DNA from: JBHJGM01 sp050331815
GTDB lineage: Bacteria; Verrucomicrobiota; Verrucomicrobiia; Opitutales; JBHJGM01
Direction: 5' to 3'
Assembly: GCA_050331815.1 (NCBI GenBank)
Contig: JBHJGM010000004.1
Location: 62,001 to 126,000 of the forward strand
DNA: 64,000 bases
Below the pieces are notes generated by a model, which saw only the letters and a program-made list of their open reading frames with translations, had not been told where the DNA came from and ran no database searches. A program made the translations under genes and the position numbers. The first letter of the stretch is position 1. Each line of letters begins with the position of its first letter. Shown here piece by piece: positions 1 through 8,779 of this stretch.

Positions 1-503
1 TTAAATTTGGACGGTTGGATGTGTTGGTGAACGTGGCTGGGGTGGTGGTCTTTCAGCCATTGGAAGCAAACACCGACGCCGACTTTGAGCGGGTGCTCAA
101 CATCAACCTGCGGATGGCCTTTGTGCTCTCAAGGGAAGCGGCGCGGGTGCTGCCCGAAGGCGGGCGCATCGTAAACATCGGCAGCGTGGTGGCCGACCGT
201 GTGCCCGCGCCGGGCCTTAGCCTCTACACGATGAGCAAGGGCGCCCTCGTCGGGTTAACGCGGGCGTGTGCCCGGGATTTGGGCTCGCGCAAAATCCGCG
301 TCAACTGCGTGCAGCCCGGGCCCATCGACACCGCGCTCAATCCGGCGGACAGCCCGATCGCCGAGCAGCAGATTGTCGCCACTGCGCTCAGCCGCTTTGG
401 CCGCGCCGATGAGGTGGCTGAGTTGGTCGGCTTTTTGGCGGGCCGACGGTCGAGCTATCTGACGGGGGCCGCGCTCGACATCGACGGCGGGTTCAACAGC
501 TAG
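1..503 (+). CDS. SDR-family oxidoreductase, 5' end cut by window edge
   Basis: NAD(P)-dependent short-chain dehydrogenase/reductase; the substrate cannot be told. The reading frame is open from base 3 to the left edge, so the Rossmann nucleotide-binding start lies outside the window. Visible are FGRLDVLVNVAG, the family's NNAG region with Val for the second Asn, then a Ser in NIGSVV and YTMSK, which together supply the Ser-Tyr-Lys catalytic triad. The C-terminal region YLTGAALDIDGGF is the usual SDR end. About 167 residues are visible, against a family length near 250. The family is clear; the specific function is not. Confidence 0.9.
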   Translation, partial: KFGRLDVLVNVAGVVVFQPLEANTDADFERVLNINLRMAFVLSREAARVLPEGGRIVNIGSVVADRVPAPGLSLYTMSKGALVGLTRACARDLGSRKIRVNCVQPGPIDTALNPADSPIAEQQIVATALSRFGRADEVAELVGFLAGRRSSYLTGAALDIDGGFNS

Positions 504-636
504 GGCGGTTTGGGATCGTCCAAACACGCTGGTGGATGCAGGGTTTGAGCCCCCGGGGCTCCGCTTCTGATTTTGACAAACCCGGCGGCCCGGCTTGCGA
601 TACGGAGTTTCCGCCCAAACGCATCTCCTTTCCCTC

Positions 637-1716
637 ATGAGCGATCTCAACAGCCTGCGCGCGCAAATCGACGCCATCGACAGCGAGCTTGTGGCCAAGC
701 TGCAGGAGCGCATCCGGCTGGCGGCGGAGGTGGGCCGCGTCAAACGCAGCCAGGGCAGCGCGATTTTTGCCCCTGGTCGCGAGGAGCAGGTCTTTGCCCG
801 CATTCAGAAAGCGGCTGGACCCGACAGCCTCCTTTCGCCTAAGGCACAGCGGGCGATCTGGCGGGAAATCATCAGTGCGATGATCGCCCTGGAGGCCGAG
901 ATAACCATCGCTTACCTAGGGCCCGAGGGTACCTTCACCGAGCAGGCCGCGCACAAGCACTTTGGTTCTTCGTTGATGTACGAACCGATGCGAACGATCG
1001 CTGATGTCTTCATGGCGGTCGAGCGCGGGGAGGCCGACTACGGGGTGGTGCCGATTGAAAATTCGACGGAGGGCGCGGTCATCCATGCTCTTGATATGCT
1101 CGCGGGCACGGAATTGAAAATCGTGGCTGAGAGCTACCTGCCTATCGAGCACTGCCTGCTGTCGCGCAGTCCGCTCGAGGCCATTACGGTAGTGCACTCC
1201 AAGGACCAGGCGCTGGGCCAATGCCGAGACTGGTTACGGCGTCATCTGCCGGAGGCCCAGCTGATCGACTGCGAGAGCACCGCCCGCGCCGTCCAGATCG
1301 CCAAAGAACGCGAAGGGGTGGCCGCCATCGCCGGGGCACTGGCCTCGGAACGCTACGCGGTGCCGCTGGTGCGCAAGGCGATTCAGGATCGTTCGGACAA
1401 CGTGACGCGCTTTTTTGTCATCGGGGCGGGTCAGGGCGGAAAACCGCTGGGTCAGGACCGCGACAAGACGAGCATCCTGATCGCGCTCAAGGATGAGGTG
1501 GGCGCCTTGGAAAAGGCGGTCAGTGCCTTCAGCCAGCGAGCCATCAACCTCTGCAAAATAGAATCACGGCCCAACCGGCAGCGTGCCTGGGAGTATCATT
1601 TTTTCATCGATATCGAGGGGCACTGGGAAGACCCGCCGGTCAAGGAAGCCATCGCCGAGTTGGAGAAAATCTGCGTGCTGGTTAAATGGCTGGGCAGCTT
1701 TCCCAAGATGCGCTGA
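637..1716 (+). CDS. pheA: Bifunctional chorismate mutase / prephenate dehydratase (P-protein)
   Basis: Makes phenylpyruvate from chorismate by way of prephenate in phenylalanine synthesis; cytosolic. The 359-residue protein has three parts in family order: an AroQ-type chorismate mutase helix domain (about 1-85, LRAQIDAIDSELV), the prephenate dehydratase domain starting at IAYLGPEGTFTEQAA with the catalytic-region motif DNVTRFFVIG, and a C-terminal ACT domain with ESRPNRQRAWEYHFF, where ESRP is the phenylalanine-sensing motif. Feedback inhibition by phenylalanine is therefore expected. I chose ATG 637 because translation from the in-frame codon at 595 adds 14 residues that do not belong to the domain. 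A strong hairpin follows the gene. Confidence 0.95.
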   Translation: MSDLNSLRAQIDAIDSELVAKLQERIRLAAEVGRVKRSQGSAIFAPGREEQVFARIQKAAGPDSLLSPKAQRAIWREIISAMIALEAEITIAYLGPEGTFTEQAAHKHFGSSLMYEPMRTIADVFMAVERGEADYGVVPIENSTEGAVIHALDMLAGTELKIVAESYLPIEHCLLSRSPLEAITVVHSKDQALGQCRDWLRRHLPEAQLIDCESTARAVQIAKEREGVAAIAGALASERYAVPLVRKAIQDRSDNVTRFFVIGAGQGGKPLGQDRDKTSILIALKDEVGALEKAVSAFSQRAINLCKIESRPNRQRAWEYHFFIDIEGHWEDPPVKEAIAELEKICVLVKWLGSFPKMR

Positions 1717-1779
1717 AGGCGCGCCAAGCCTATTCTTGGAGCGGGCTTCTCCTGTGTTCGGGGCCGGAATGTGCGCAGC

Positions 1780-1807
1780 AAAAACCCGGCAGGTTTCCCT
1801 GCCGGGT
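1780..1807. terminator. Bidirectional hairpin terminator between pheA and the DUF5069 gene
   Basis: A 10-bp perfect stem (1784-1793 pairing with 1798-1807) with a 4-base loop sits between two convergent genes. Read on the minus strand it is followed directly by a run of T (1784-1780), which fits an intrinsic terminator for the DUF5069 gene. On the plus strand the T run is poor but the hairpin would still lie after pheA. Confidence 0.75.
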
Positions 1808-1861
1808 CGCTTCCCTTGTGTCTGATTTATCCCTTGAAATTCTGTATAACATCTGGGGCGT

Positions 1862-2311
1862 TTAAATGTGCCCTTCTTCGAGGTCGTAAACATCGAACCA
1901 GGTGTAAACGCGCCGATTGGCCGGTATAAATTCTGCGACATAATCATGCAGAAAAAGTTGCAGATGAATTGGCATATCGGTGATGCGGGTGTCTTTCATC
2001 TGCAGATTCCAGAGCTTGGCCTCTGGCTCGGAGCGCGCGCTGTGCTCGATAATCCACTTCCCGACGGCTGCATCATCGGCACCGGTGGCCACGAAATCTT
2101 TAAACGCGTCAGCGTCGATGCCCGTAAATCCGAAGAACTGCTGGTCCAGCGGGCAAGCAAAGTGGTATTCGCCGTTGGTGCCGGCGAGCGTCGCGCGGCA
2201 TTTGTCAAGAATGCGACCAGCAAGCACGTAGCCACCCACTTGCGCGTGCGGGCTACTGGGTACGTCCTTGGAAAGATCTTTCGCGTTCGGAAGCGAGGCG
2301 GTGGCGGTCAT
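1862..2311 (-). CDS. DUF5069 domain protein
   Basis: Function unknown. This 149-residue soluble protein fits the DUF5069 family, seen in the string GGYVLAGRILDKCRATLAG followed by the EYHFACPLDQQFFGFTGIDADAFKDFV region, and is about the family's usual size. No signal peptide or membrane segment is visible. It converges on pheA and is divergent from the Nramp-like gene; the start codons of the two divergent reading frames nearly touch. A second member of the family lies at 19289-19831. Confidence 0.8.
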   Translation of the reverse strand: MTATASLPNAKDLSKDVPSSPHAQVGGYVLAGRILDKCRATLAGTNGEYHFACPLDQQFFGFTGIDADAFKDFVATGADDAAVGKWIIEHSARSEPEAKLWNLQMKDTRITDMPIHLQLFLHDYVAEFIPANRRVYTWFDVYDLEEGHI

Positions 2312-2313
2312 TT

Positions 2314-3741
2314 ATGGCAGGTGTTGCTGTTTGGCTTTTGGATGTTTCATGTCTGAGCACTCGGGGGGAAATCTATTCCCGGGGCAGAAAAAAATTTTTT
2401 CTTGCTGAGGCTGGGTTCGCCTTCGAGGCTCGGCCAGCGCTTCCAAACACCTCATCTTCAACCACCTGCCAAATTTTGATCGCCAAGTTCCTCGCCTGCT
2501 GGAGACTCCTGGGCCCCGGTCTTTTGATGGCGGGGGCGGCCATTGGGGTCTCGCACCTGGTGCAAAGCACGCGGGCGGGCGCGAGTTTTGGCTGGCAGTT
2601 GCTGGGAGTGGTTCTGCTGATCAATCTGCTGAAATATCCGTTTTTTGAATACGGGCACCGCTTTACCGCCGCGACCGGGCGTAATCTGCTGGAAGGCTAC
2701 CGGGCGATGGGTGTCTTTCCGATTTGGCTGTTCTCGGTGATGAACACGGTGGCGGCCGTGATCAGTGTCGCGGCGGTGACCATCGTGACCGCCGCCCTGG
2801 CCGAAAACCTCTCCGGGCTGAGCCTGGGTTTGAACCTGTGGAGTGGGATTCTCTTTGTTGTCTGCGGGACAATTCTGGTCGCTGGGCGCTACCGCCTGTT
2901 GGACCGGATTATCAAGGCGATGATGGTCGTGCTTGTTGTGTCGACGGTGGTGGCCTTTGGTGCGGCGCTGGTCAACGGGCCCGCCGGCAACCCGGAGGTG
3001 GCGGTCACGCAGGTTTTCACGCAGGAGGGCTTTATCGCGACGCTGCCGTTTCTGATCGCCTTGATGGGCTGGATGCCGGGACCGGTCGAGATTTCGGCCT
3101 GGCAGGGATTGTGGATTCAGGCCCGTGAGCGGCAGACCGGCCAGCGCCCCAGTCTGCGGGAGGCCTCGATTGACTTTCGCGTGGGCTACGGACTGTGTGT
3201 GGTGCTGGCGCTGCTATTTTTGAGCCTGGGCGCGCTGGTGATGCACCGCACCGGCGAGGACTTTGCCGCAGGCGGCGCGGCCTTCGCCGGTCAGGTGATT
3301 CAGCTCTACACAACCAATCTCGGCGACTGGTCCTGGCCGATCATTTCAACCGCCGCACTGATGACCATGTTTTCGACTACGCTGACTCTGGTGGACGCCT
3401 ACCCGCGCTCCCTGGCAGAATGCACGCGGCTGATTGCCCCGAGGCTGGGCGGAAAGGTGCCCTTCGCCGCGCTGCACACAGGCTGGGTCGTGCTGGTCTG
3501 CGCACTGGCGCTGGTGTTGATTACAGGCTTTATTGAGGATTTCAAAGGCCTGGTCGACCTGGCGACATCGGTGGCCTTTGTCGCGGGGACGATTTTTGGA
3601 TCGCTTACGTTTTGGGTGCTGTGCTCGAAGCAGACGCCTCGGGAGATGCAGCCGGGCCCGGTCTTGCGCACGCTCAGCTTTGCAGGCATCGCGGCCTTTG
3701 CGGTCTTCAGCGTGCTGTTTCTGTGGCAGCTGCTGGGGTGA
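2314..3741 (+). CDS. Nramp-family metal transporter homologue with altered metal-site motifs
   Basis: Integral membrane transporter of the Nramp/MntH superfamily, with about 11 hydrophobic segments. The first conserved helix reads LLGPGLLMAGAAIGVSHLVQ and continues into RAGASFGWQLL, which aligns without gaps to MntH helix 1. The metal-binding DPGN of that helix is replaced by GVSH. In helix 6, WMPGPVEISAW keeps the Met-Pro of the MPH motif but loses the His. Manganese or iron transport is therefore doubtful; the substrate is unknown. The first 50 or so residues are not family-like. The true start may be near the TTG at 2476, and no good ribosome binding site settles it. Confidence 0.8.
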   Translation: MAGVAVWLLDVSCLSTRGEIYSRGRKKFFLAEAGFAFEARPALPNTSSSTTCQILIAKFLACWRLLGPGLLMAGAAIGVSHLVQSTRAGASFGWQLLGVVLLINLLKYPFFEYGHRFTAATGRNLLEGYRAMGVFPIWLFSVMNTVAAVISVAAVTIVTAALAENLSGLSLGLNLWSGILFVVCGTILVAGRYRLLDRIIKAMMVVLVVSTVVAFGAALVNGPAGNPEVAVTQVFTQEGFIATLPFLIALMGWMPGPVEISAWQGLWIQARERQTGQRPSLREASIDFRVGYGLCVVLALLFLSLGALVMHRTGEDFAAGGAAFAGQVIQLYTTNLGDWSWPIISTAALMTMFSTTLTLVDAYPRSLAECTRLIAPRLGGKVPFAALHTGWVVLVCALALVLITGFIEDFKGLVDLATSVAFVAGTIFGSLTFWVLCSKQTPREMQPGPVLRTLSFAGIAAFAVFSVLFLWQLLG

Positions 3742-3808
3742 GGCTGTCGCGGAGTGTTCCGGCAAATTCTACCCGGGTGTGCGCCACGCCTTTTAAAAAA
3801 ATTGCGAC

Positions 3809-5119
3809 TTACAGAAGGTCGGTGATGGAGCCGAAGTCGGGGTCGAAAAGGCGGCGGTAGGTGCGGATGGCCATACGGTCGGTCAGGGAGGCCACGCAGT
3901 CACAGAGTCGCCGGGCGCGATCACTGGAGTCGTCGCCCGCCGCATGAATGAAGGCGGTTTCGGCGGCTGGGAGGAGGGCCAGGCGGTCTGTCTTAGAGCT
4001 GTCGCCCAGGTAGTGTTCAGCCAGGGCCTGAAAAAGGCGCTCCAGTATGAAGCCGCCCTTGAACTCGGTCTGCTGGATGCCGGGTGATTTAAAAATGAGT
4101 TCCAGGGCGATGCGCTGGTAGAGCCTGCACTCGCGCGCGACTTTCGGGTCGACCGTGAGTTGCCAGCGGTAGCGCTGCGACCGCGGCGTCAGCGGGTGGT
4201 CGCGTGGTTCCAAACGAACCGCACGGATGAAATCGCCGATCTTGGCGCTGAGGGCGGGCACCACGCTGTCGCGCTCGATGAGGCCGATGAGCTTGTCGAA
4301 CCACAATTCCTCCTCGGGGGCGAGCGGCTGGTCGCCGGATTGGGCGGCGGCATGCCATTGACCGAGGCGTTCGAGGGTGAGGAAGCCCGCCTCGATGCCG
4401 TCCATAATGTCGTGCAGCGAGTAGGCGGTGTCGTCGGCCCAGTCCATGACCTGGCACTCCAGGGAGCGTGCCAGATGGGCTTCGTCTCTAGGTTGAACGG
4501 CGTCGCCGCAGACAAAGGCGCGCAGTGCCGCCTGGCCGTCGTAGAGAAAATGGTGCTCGGGGCAGGCCTCGGCGCATTCACCGCGCAGGCGCTTGTACTT
4601 GAGCACGCCGTCTAAAAAAGCGCGCGTGGGCGACATCCCTCGGGGCTGGCCGTTGCGCCGGCGGTAAATGAGGTGCGTGAGGATGCGGGCGGTCTGGGCG
4701 TTGCCTTCGTAGCCGCCGAAGTCCGCCATCAGGGTGTTGAGCTTTCGTTCGCCGATGTGCCCAAAGGGCGGGTGCCCCAGATCATGGGCCAGGCAGATGG
4801 CTTCGACCAGATCCGCGTCGAGAGTCACGGCCGGGTTTTGCTGGCGCAGGGCTTCGCAGAGGGAGCGTCCGATCCGCGCCACCTCCAGCGAATGTGTCAG
4901 GCGCGTGCGGTAAAAGTCGTACTCGCCGGTTTGGAAGACCTGAGTCTTGGACTGCAGCGCGCGGAACGGATAGGCAAAGACGACGCGGTCGCGATCGATT
5001 TGGAACGGCGAGCGGGTGTCGGCCTCGCGCCCACGCCCAGGCCCTCCATCCTCGAAGGTGGCGGTATCGAAGTCGCAGTAAAAAGCCTCGGGCATGACGG
5101 TCGGGGTCGAAGCGGCCAT
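3809..5119 (-). CDS. dgt: Deoxyguanosinetriphosphate triphosphohydrolase (dGTPase, HD domain)
   Basis: Hydrolyses dNTPs (classically dGTP) to the deoxynucleoside and triphosphate, adjusting nucleotide pools. The HD metal site is complete in parts: RLTHSLEVARIG gives the first His, AICLAHDLGHPPFGH gives the HD pair, and a later WADDTAYSLHDIMDG gives the final Asp. The N-terminal FRALQSKTQVFQ is typical of the dGTPase-like group. From ATG 5119 the length is 436 residues; the frame stays open upstream to a TTG at 5146, and another ATG at 5095 is possible. Convergent with the Nramp-like gene. Confidence 0.88.
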   Translation of the reverse strand: MAASTPTVMPEAFYCDFDTATFEDGGPGRGREADTRSPFQIDRDRVVFAYPFRALQSKTQVFQTGEYDFYRTRLTHSLEVARIGRSLCEALRQQNPAVTLDADLVEAICLAHDLGHPPFGHIGERKLNTLMADFGGYEGNAQTARILTHLIYRRRNGQPRGMSPTRAFLDGVLKYKRLRGECAEACPEHHFLYDGQAALRAFVCGDAVQPRDEAHLARSLECQVMDWADDTAYSLHDIMDGIEAGFLTLERLGQWHAAAQSGDQPLAPEEELWFDKLIGLIERDSVVPALSAKIGDFIRAVRLEPRDHPLTPRSQRYRWQLTVDPKVARECRLYQRIALELIFKSPGIQQTEFKGGFILERLFQALAEHYLGDSSKTDRLALLPAAETAFIHAAGDDSSDRARRLCDCVASLTDRMAIRTYRRLFDPDFGSITDLL

Positions 5120-5225
5120 TTGAGTCCGAGCGCACGGCCAACTCAAGGCGGAACCCCGGTCGTCGCGTGCTTGTCATTGGTTGGTGCTACGTCCTAGCGT
5201 TTGCCTGAGAAAAATCCCTGCTGCC

Positions 5226-5906
5226 ATGACGACCCGCTTGCTCCTTTGCCTCCTGACTCTCTTTTCTATCGCTGCTGTTGCCGGCTTACCCTCGGCTGAG
5301 GCTCGCATCGGTGACACCCGCTCGCAACTGGAGGGCCGGCTCAAAGGCGAGGGCGGGGCGGTGGCTTACTCGCGCAAGTTTTTGGAAGCAAAGTTTACCG
5401 AGCACGCGCGGGCGCGCTGGCCCGAAAAGATTGTGGCGCTAAACATCCGGGAGATGCTCGCCGAGGCCGAGCCGCCGATTTCCGTTGAAGTCGGTATCTA
5501 CTTCAAAAAGGCCGAAGCCGACCGCGCGAACTCCCGGGACCTCGACGAGCGGGTCAGCCCCGAGGGGTGGGATGTGTATGTGCTGTTCCTGGGCGGGCGC
5601 TCGGTCTTGGAAACCTACAAGCGCACGCCGGAATTGTCCGAGCACGAACGCAACGGCTTGCTGCACGTGCAGCGAGGCGAATCGAACTGGCTTCCCGCCG
5701 ATCCCGAGGAGGAACAGATAGCCACCGAGATCGGCTATTCGTTTTTGCGCGCCGATGGCGAGATGAACGCACTCGCGCGGGGACGCACGCTCACCTTTTA
5801 CAGCACACGTTTTGACGAGATGGTCCGGCGGGTGGCCGATGCCGCCCGCGAAAAAGCCGACGGCGAGGCCCGCGAAAGGGCGCCCGAGAGTATTCGCGGG
5901 TTCTGA
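5226..5906 (+). CDS. Exported protein of unknown function
   Basis: I do not recognise a family. The 226-residue product begins MTTRLLLCLLTLFSIAAVAG and then LPSAEA, a clear Sec signal peptide with a likely cut after residue 26. The mature part is charged and mixed alpha/beta, has no cysteine cluster and no membrane segment, and ends in an Ala/Arg/Glu-rich helical stretch. ATG 5226 was chosen over an upstream in-frame codon at 5181 because it begins exactly at the signal peptide. It lies between dgt and the lipid-type operon, 136 bp before the latter. Confidence 0.7.
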   Translation: MTTRLLLCLLTLFSIAAVAGLPSAEARIGDTRSQLEGRLKGEGGAVAYSRKFLEAKFTEHARARWPEKIVALNIREMLAEAEPPISVEVGIYFKKAEADRANSRDLDERVSPEGWDVYVLFLGGRSVLETYKRTPELSEHERNGLLHVQRGESNWLPADPEEEQIATEIGYSFLRADGEMNALARGRTLTFYSTRFDEMVRRVADAAREKADGEARERAPESIRGF

Positions 5907-6042
5907 AAAAGCCGGGGAGATTTACATGCACTCCGCCCGGTCATTTCTAGCCTCAGAAGCGCAGCCGGGCAAATTGAGACAAGCCGTGACAAAAGTGTGC
6001 AAGGGCTTGACCCATTGAGGGTTCCAACGTAGGGCCTTCGAC

Positions 6043-7527
6043 ATGCCAAAAGATTTCCTGAAGGGAGCGCTGGATTTCTATGATGTTATCGTAATCGGCA
6101 GCGGTCTGGCAGGCATGACCGGGGCCAACTTTTTGGCTAAACAGGGGCACTCCGTACTGTTGCTTGAGCATCACTACCAGCTGGGCGGGCTGGCCACCTG
6201 GTTCACCCGCAAGCGCGGCCACATTTTTGACATCTCGCTGCACGGCTTCCCCGTCGGCATGATCAAATCCTGCCGCCGCTACTGGACGCCGACCATCGCC
6301 AACCGCATCCGCCAGCTGCGCAACATCCGCTTCGTCAATCCGCAGTTCGATATCCACACCACTTTCGATAAAAACGACTTCGTGCGGATCCTCACGGAGG
6401 TGTTCGGGGTGGCTAAGCGCACGGTCGAAGCGTTCTTCGAGGAGCTGCGCAGCATGAACTTTTACGACCGCGATCAGCGGACGACGCGGGAGCTTTTCGA
6501 AAGCTATTTTCCCGGTCGCAGCGATGTGCAGCGCCTGCTTTTGGAGCCCATCGCCTATGCCAACGGCTCCACCCTGGATGACCCGGCCATCACCTACGGC
6601 ATCGTTTTTTCCAACTTCATGTCGAAGGGAGTCTATATTTTTGAAGGGGGCACCGACACGCTCGTGAAGGAGATGGCCGGCGAGTTGCAAAGCAACGGGG
6701 TCGAGATCCGCAAGCGCTGCCTGGCAGAGGAAATCCTCACCGAGACCGTCGATGGCGAAGCTCGCGTGCGGGGTGTGCGCGTCAACGGTCGCGAGATCGG
6801 CTGCCGCGCCGTGCTGTCCAACGCCAATCTGCGCAACACCTGTCTGGAACTGCTCGACGAGAAGATTCTCCCGGCAGCATTTTCCCGACGCGCGAAAAGT
6901 GTACGCGTCAATTCCAGCTCCTGTCAGGTCTATATCGGTATCCGCGAGGGCGAAACCATCCCGGAGATCGGCGACCTTGTCTTCACCTCCGATGCCGAAA
7001 CATTTTCGAGCGATGAGCTGCTGGACTTCAAGACGACCAGCCGCACCTATTCGGTGTATTATCCCGATACGCGACCGCACCGCGACAGCGAACGCTACGC
7101 CATCGTAGCCTCGTTGAACGCGCGCTACGCCGACTGGGCCGAGTTATCCGAAGAAGCCTACCAGCGTCACAAGGAGCGCCTTTGCGAGGAAGCGCTTGCC
7201 GGGTTGGAACGCTGGATTCCCGACATCCGCCAAAAAGTGGATTGGCTGGAAGCGGCCACCCCGCGCACGATCAACCGTTACACGCGGCATTCGCTCGGCA
7301 CCTCTTTCGGCACGAAGTTCGAGGGGCTGGGCGTTTCCCAAGAGTTGCCCGAGTTGGTGCCCGGTCTGTACCACGCCGGTTCGGTCGGCATCATCATGTC
7401 GGGTTGGTTGGGCGCGATCAATTACGGGGTGATCACTGCCGGGCGCATCGACCGTTTTCTGGACCAGCCCGCCACCGAAGCGGAGACGCCTCGCGAGGCG
7501 GTCATGGCCGAGTCCGCGCAGCAATGA
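6043..7527 (+). CDS. FAD-dependent oxidoreductase, phytoene desaturase / RetSat-like
   Basis: A 494-residue flavoprotein of the CrtI / carotenoid isomerase / retinol saturase superfamily. It opens with the dinucleotide fold YDVIVIGSGLAGMTGANFL, followed by the ribose-binding Glu in VLLLEHH and GGLATWF. Its end, VPGLYHAGSVGIIMSGWLGA, is the C-terminal FAD-binding motif. Relatives desaturate, isomerise or saturate isoprenoid or polyene chains. Its stop overlaps the start of the FabZ-like gene (ATGA), so it is the first gene of a five-gene lipid operon. That context argues for an acyl or polyene substrate rather than a carotenoid, but this is inference. Confidence 0.85.
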   Translation: MPKDFLKGALDFYDVIVIGSGLAGMTGANFLAKQGHSVLLLEHHYQLGGLATWFTRKRGHIFDISLHGFPVGMIKSCRRYWTPTIANRIRQLRNIRFVNPQFDIHTTFDKNDFVRILTEVFGVAKRTVEAFFEELRSMNFYDRDQRTTRELFESYFPGRSDVQRLLLEPIAYANGSTLDDPAITYGIVFSNFMSKGVYIFEGGTDTLVKEMAGELQSNGVEIRKRCLAEEILTETVDGEARVRGVRVNGREIGCRAVLSNANLRNTCLELLDEKILPAAFSRRAKSVRVNSSSCQVYIGIREGETIPEIGDLVFTSDAETFSSDELLDFKTTSRTYSVYYPDTRPHRDSERYAIVASLNARYADWAELSEEAYQRHKERLCEEALAGLERWIPDIRQKVDWLEAATPRTINRYTRHSLGTSFGTKFEGLGVSQELPELVPGLYHAGSVGIIMSGWLGAINYGVITAGRIDRFLDQPATEAETPREAVMAESAQQ

Positions 7528-7952
7528 GTGAGGAGACGATCTTGCGGGCCATTCCGCACCGTCCGCCTTTTCTCTTTATCGACGCCATTTCGGAGCAGGC
7601 GCAGGACCGGCTTGTTGCCCGCAAACGTTTCGCCGACGAGGCTTTTTTTGAGGGTCATTACCCGGGTAACCCGATCACTCCGGGCGTAATTCTGTGCGAG
7701 AGCTGCTTTCAAGCAGCGGCGGTCTTGCTAGCGGCTCGGGAGGGCGTCGCGACCGACGCCACCCCGGTGCTTTCGCGGATTTTGGACGCCCGCTTCAAGC
7801 GCATGGTTAAGCCCGGCGATACGGTCCGCATCACCGTCACCTTCACCGAGCAGCGCGCGCGGTTTTACTTCCTGCGTGGCCTGATCGAAAACGAGGACGG
7901 CCAGACTGTACTGAACATCGAATTTGCGCTTGCCATGGTCGAGCAGTCGTGA
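7524..7952 (+). CDS. FabZ-like 3-hydroxyacyl-ACP dehydratase
   Basis: Hot-dog fold dehydratase that would remove water from a 3-hydroxyacyl-ACP to give the trans-2-enoyl-ACP. The 142-residue protein has the family start IPHRPPFLFIDAI, catalytic His45 in FEGHYPGNPITPGV and catalytic Glu59 in LCESCFQAAA. Length and motifs match FabZ. The start codon overlaps the stop of the upstream flavoprotein gene, which implies translational coupling. Because it is embedded with a FabI-like reductase and an OleA/FabH-like synthase, it may be a pathway-specific copy rather than the housekeeping fabZ, which would usually lie with lpx genes. Confidence 0.9.
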   Translation: MSEETILRAIPHRPPFLFIDAISEQAQDRLVARKRFADEAFFEGHYPGNPITPGVILCESCFQAAAVLLAAREGVATDATPVLSRILDARFKRMVKPGDTVRITVTFTEQRARFYFLRGLIENEDGQTVLNIEFALAMVEQS

Positions 7953-7967
7953 GCCGCTGACAGGCGC

Positions 7968-8768
7968 ATGGACTTTTTGCAATTGGAGGGCAGGCGCTTC
8001 CTCGTTTTAGGGGTGGGCAACCGCCGCAGCGTGGCTTGGGAGATCATTCGCGCGCTGGAAGCCGCGGGTGCCGAGTGCATCGCCGGGGTGCGCAATGCCA
8101 CCCGTGCGGAGGAACTGGAAGGCCTGCTCGGCGAGCGCCCTGTTGTCTGTTGCGACGTGGAGGACACCGCATCGATCCAAAACCTTGGCGATGCGGTCGC
8201 AACGCAGTTTGGCCTGCTCGACGGCTTTGTGCATTCCATTGCGTTTGCCAATTACGAAGCCGGTCCGCGCGCGTTTCACGAGACCCGCCGCGAGGATTTT
8301 TTGCAGGCGGCCTCGATTTCCGCGTTCTCTCTGGTTGAGTTGTCGCGCGCATTGAAACCTTCGCTCAAGCCCGATGCGTCGGTGGTGGCGATCAGTATTT
8401 CCTCACAGGTGCTGGCGGAAAATTACGGCTACATGTCGCCCATCAAGGCGAGTTTGGAAAGTTGTGCGCGCTTTCTGGCCAAGTCCTTCAGTGCGGATAC
8501 GCGCATTCGTTTCAACACTGTCAACGCGGGACCGCTCAAGACCAAGGCATCCGCCGGCATTCCGGGTTATCTGGAGAATTACCTCTACGCTGAAAAACTC
8601 ACCCTGCGCAAAGAGGCCCTGACCACGGCGGAGGTCGCCCACACGGCGGTTTTTCTGCTCAGCCCACGCTCCAGCGGCATCAATGCACAGGGCCTCGTGG
8701 TGAATGCCGGCATGGACCTGAACTACTTTGACGCTGAAACCGTGCAGGCGGCCACACGTACGCCCTAG
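7968..8768 (+). CDS. FabI-like enoyl-ACP reductase / SDR
   Basis: Short-chain reductase of the FabI type, expected to reduce an enoyl-ACP with NAD(P)H. Motifs are GVGNRRSVAW (FabI's characteristic nucleotide-binding glycine motif, usually GVANKRSIAW), FVHSIAFANYE, and the active-site ENYGYMSPIKASLES with Tyr153 and Lys160 spaced as in FabI. By my alignment the second active-site tyrosine of E. coli FabI (Tyr146) falls on Ser143, so substrate or cofactor use may differ. It starts 15 bp after the FabZ-like gene and ends 11 bp before the ketosynthase gene, consistent with one transcript. Confidence 0.85.
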   Translation: MDFLQLEGRRFLVLGVGNRRSVAWEIIRALEAAGAECIAGVRNATRAEELEGLLGERPVVCCDVEDTASIQNLGDAVATQFGLLDGFVHSIAFANYEAGPRAFHETRREDFLQAASISAFSLVELSRALKPSLKPDASVVAISISSQVLAENYGYMSPIKASLESCARFLAKSFSADTRIRFNTVNAGPLKTKASAGIPGYLENYLYAEKLTLRKEALTTAEVAHTAVFLLSPRSSGINAQGLVVNAGMDLNYFDAETVQAATRTP

Positions 8769-8779
8769 ACTCCTCGGTC

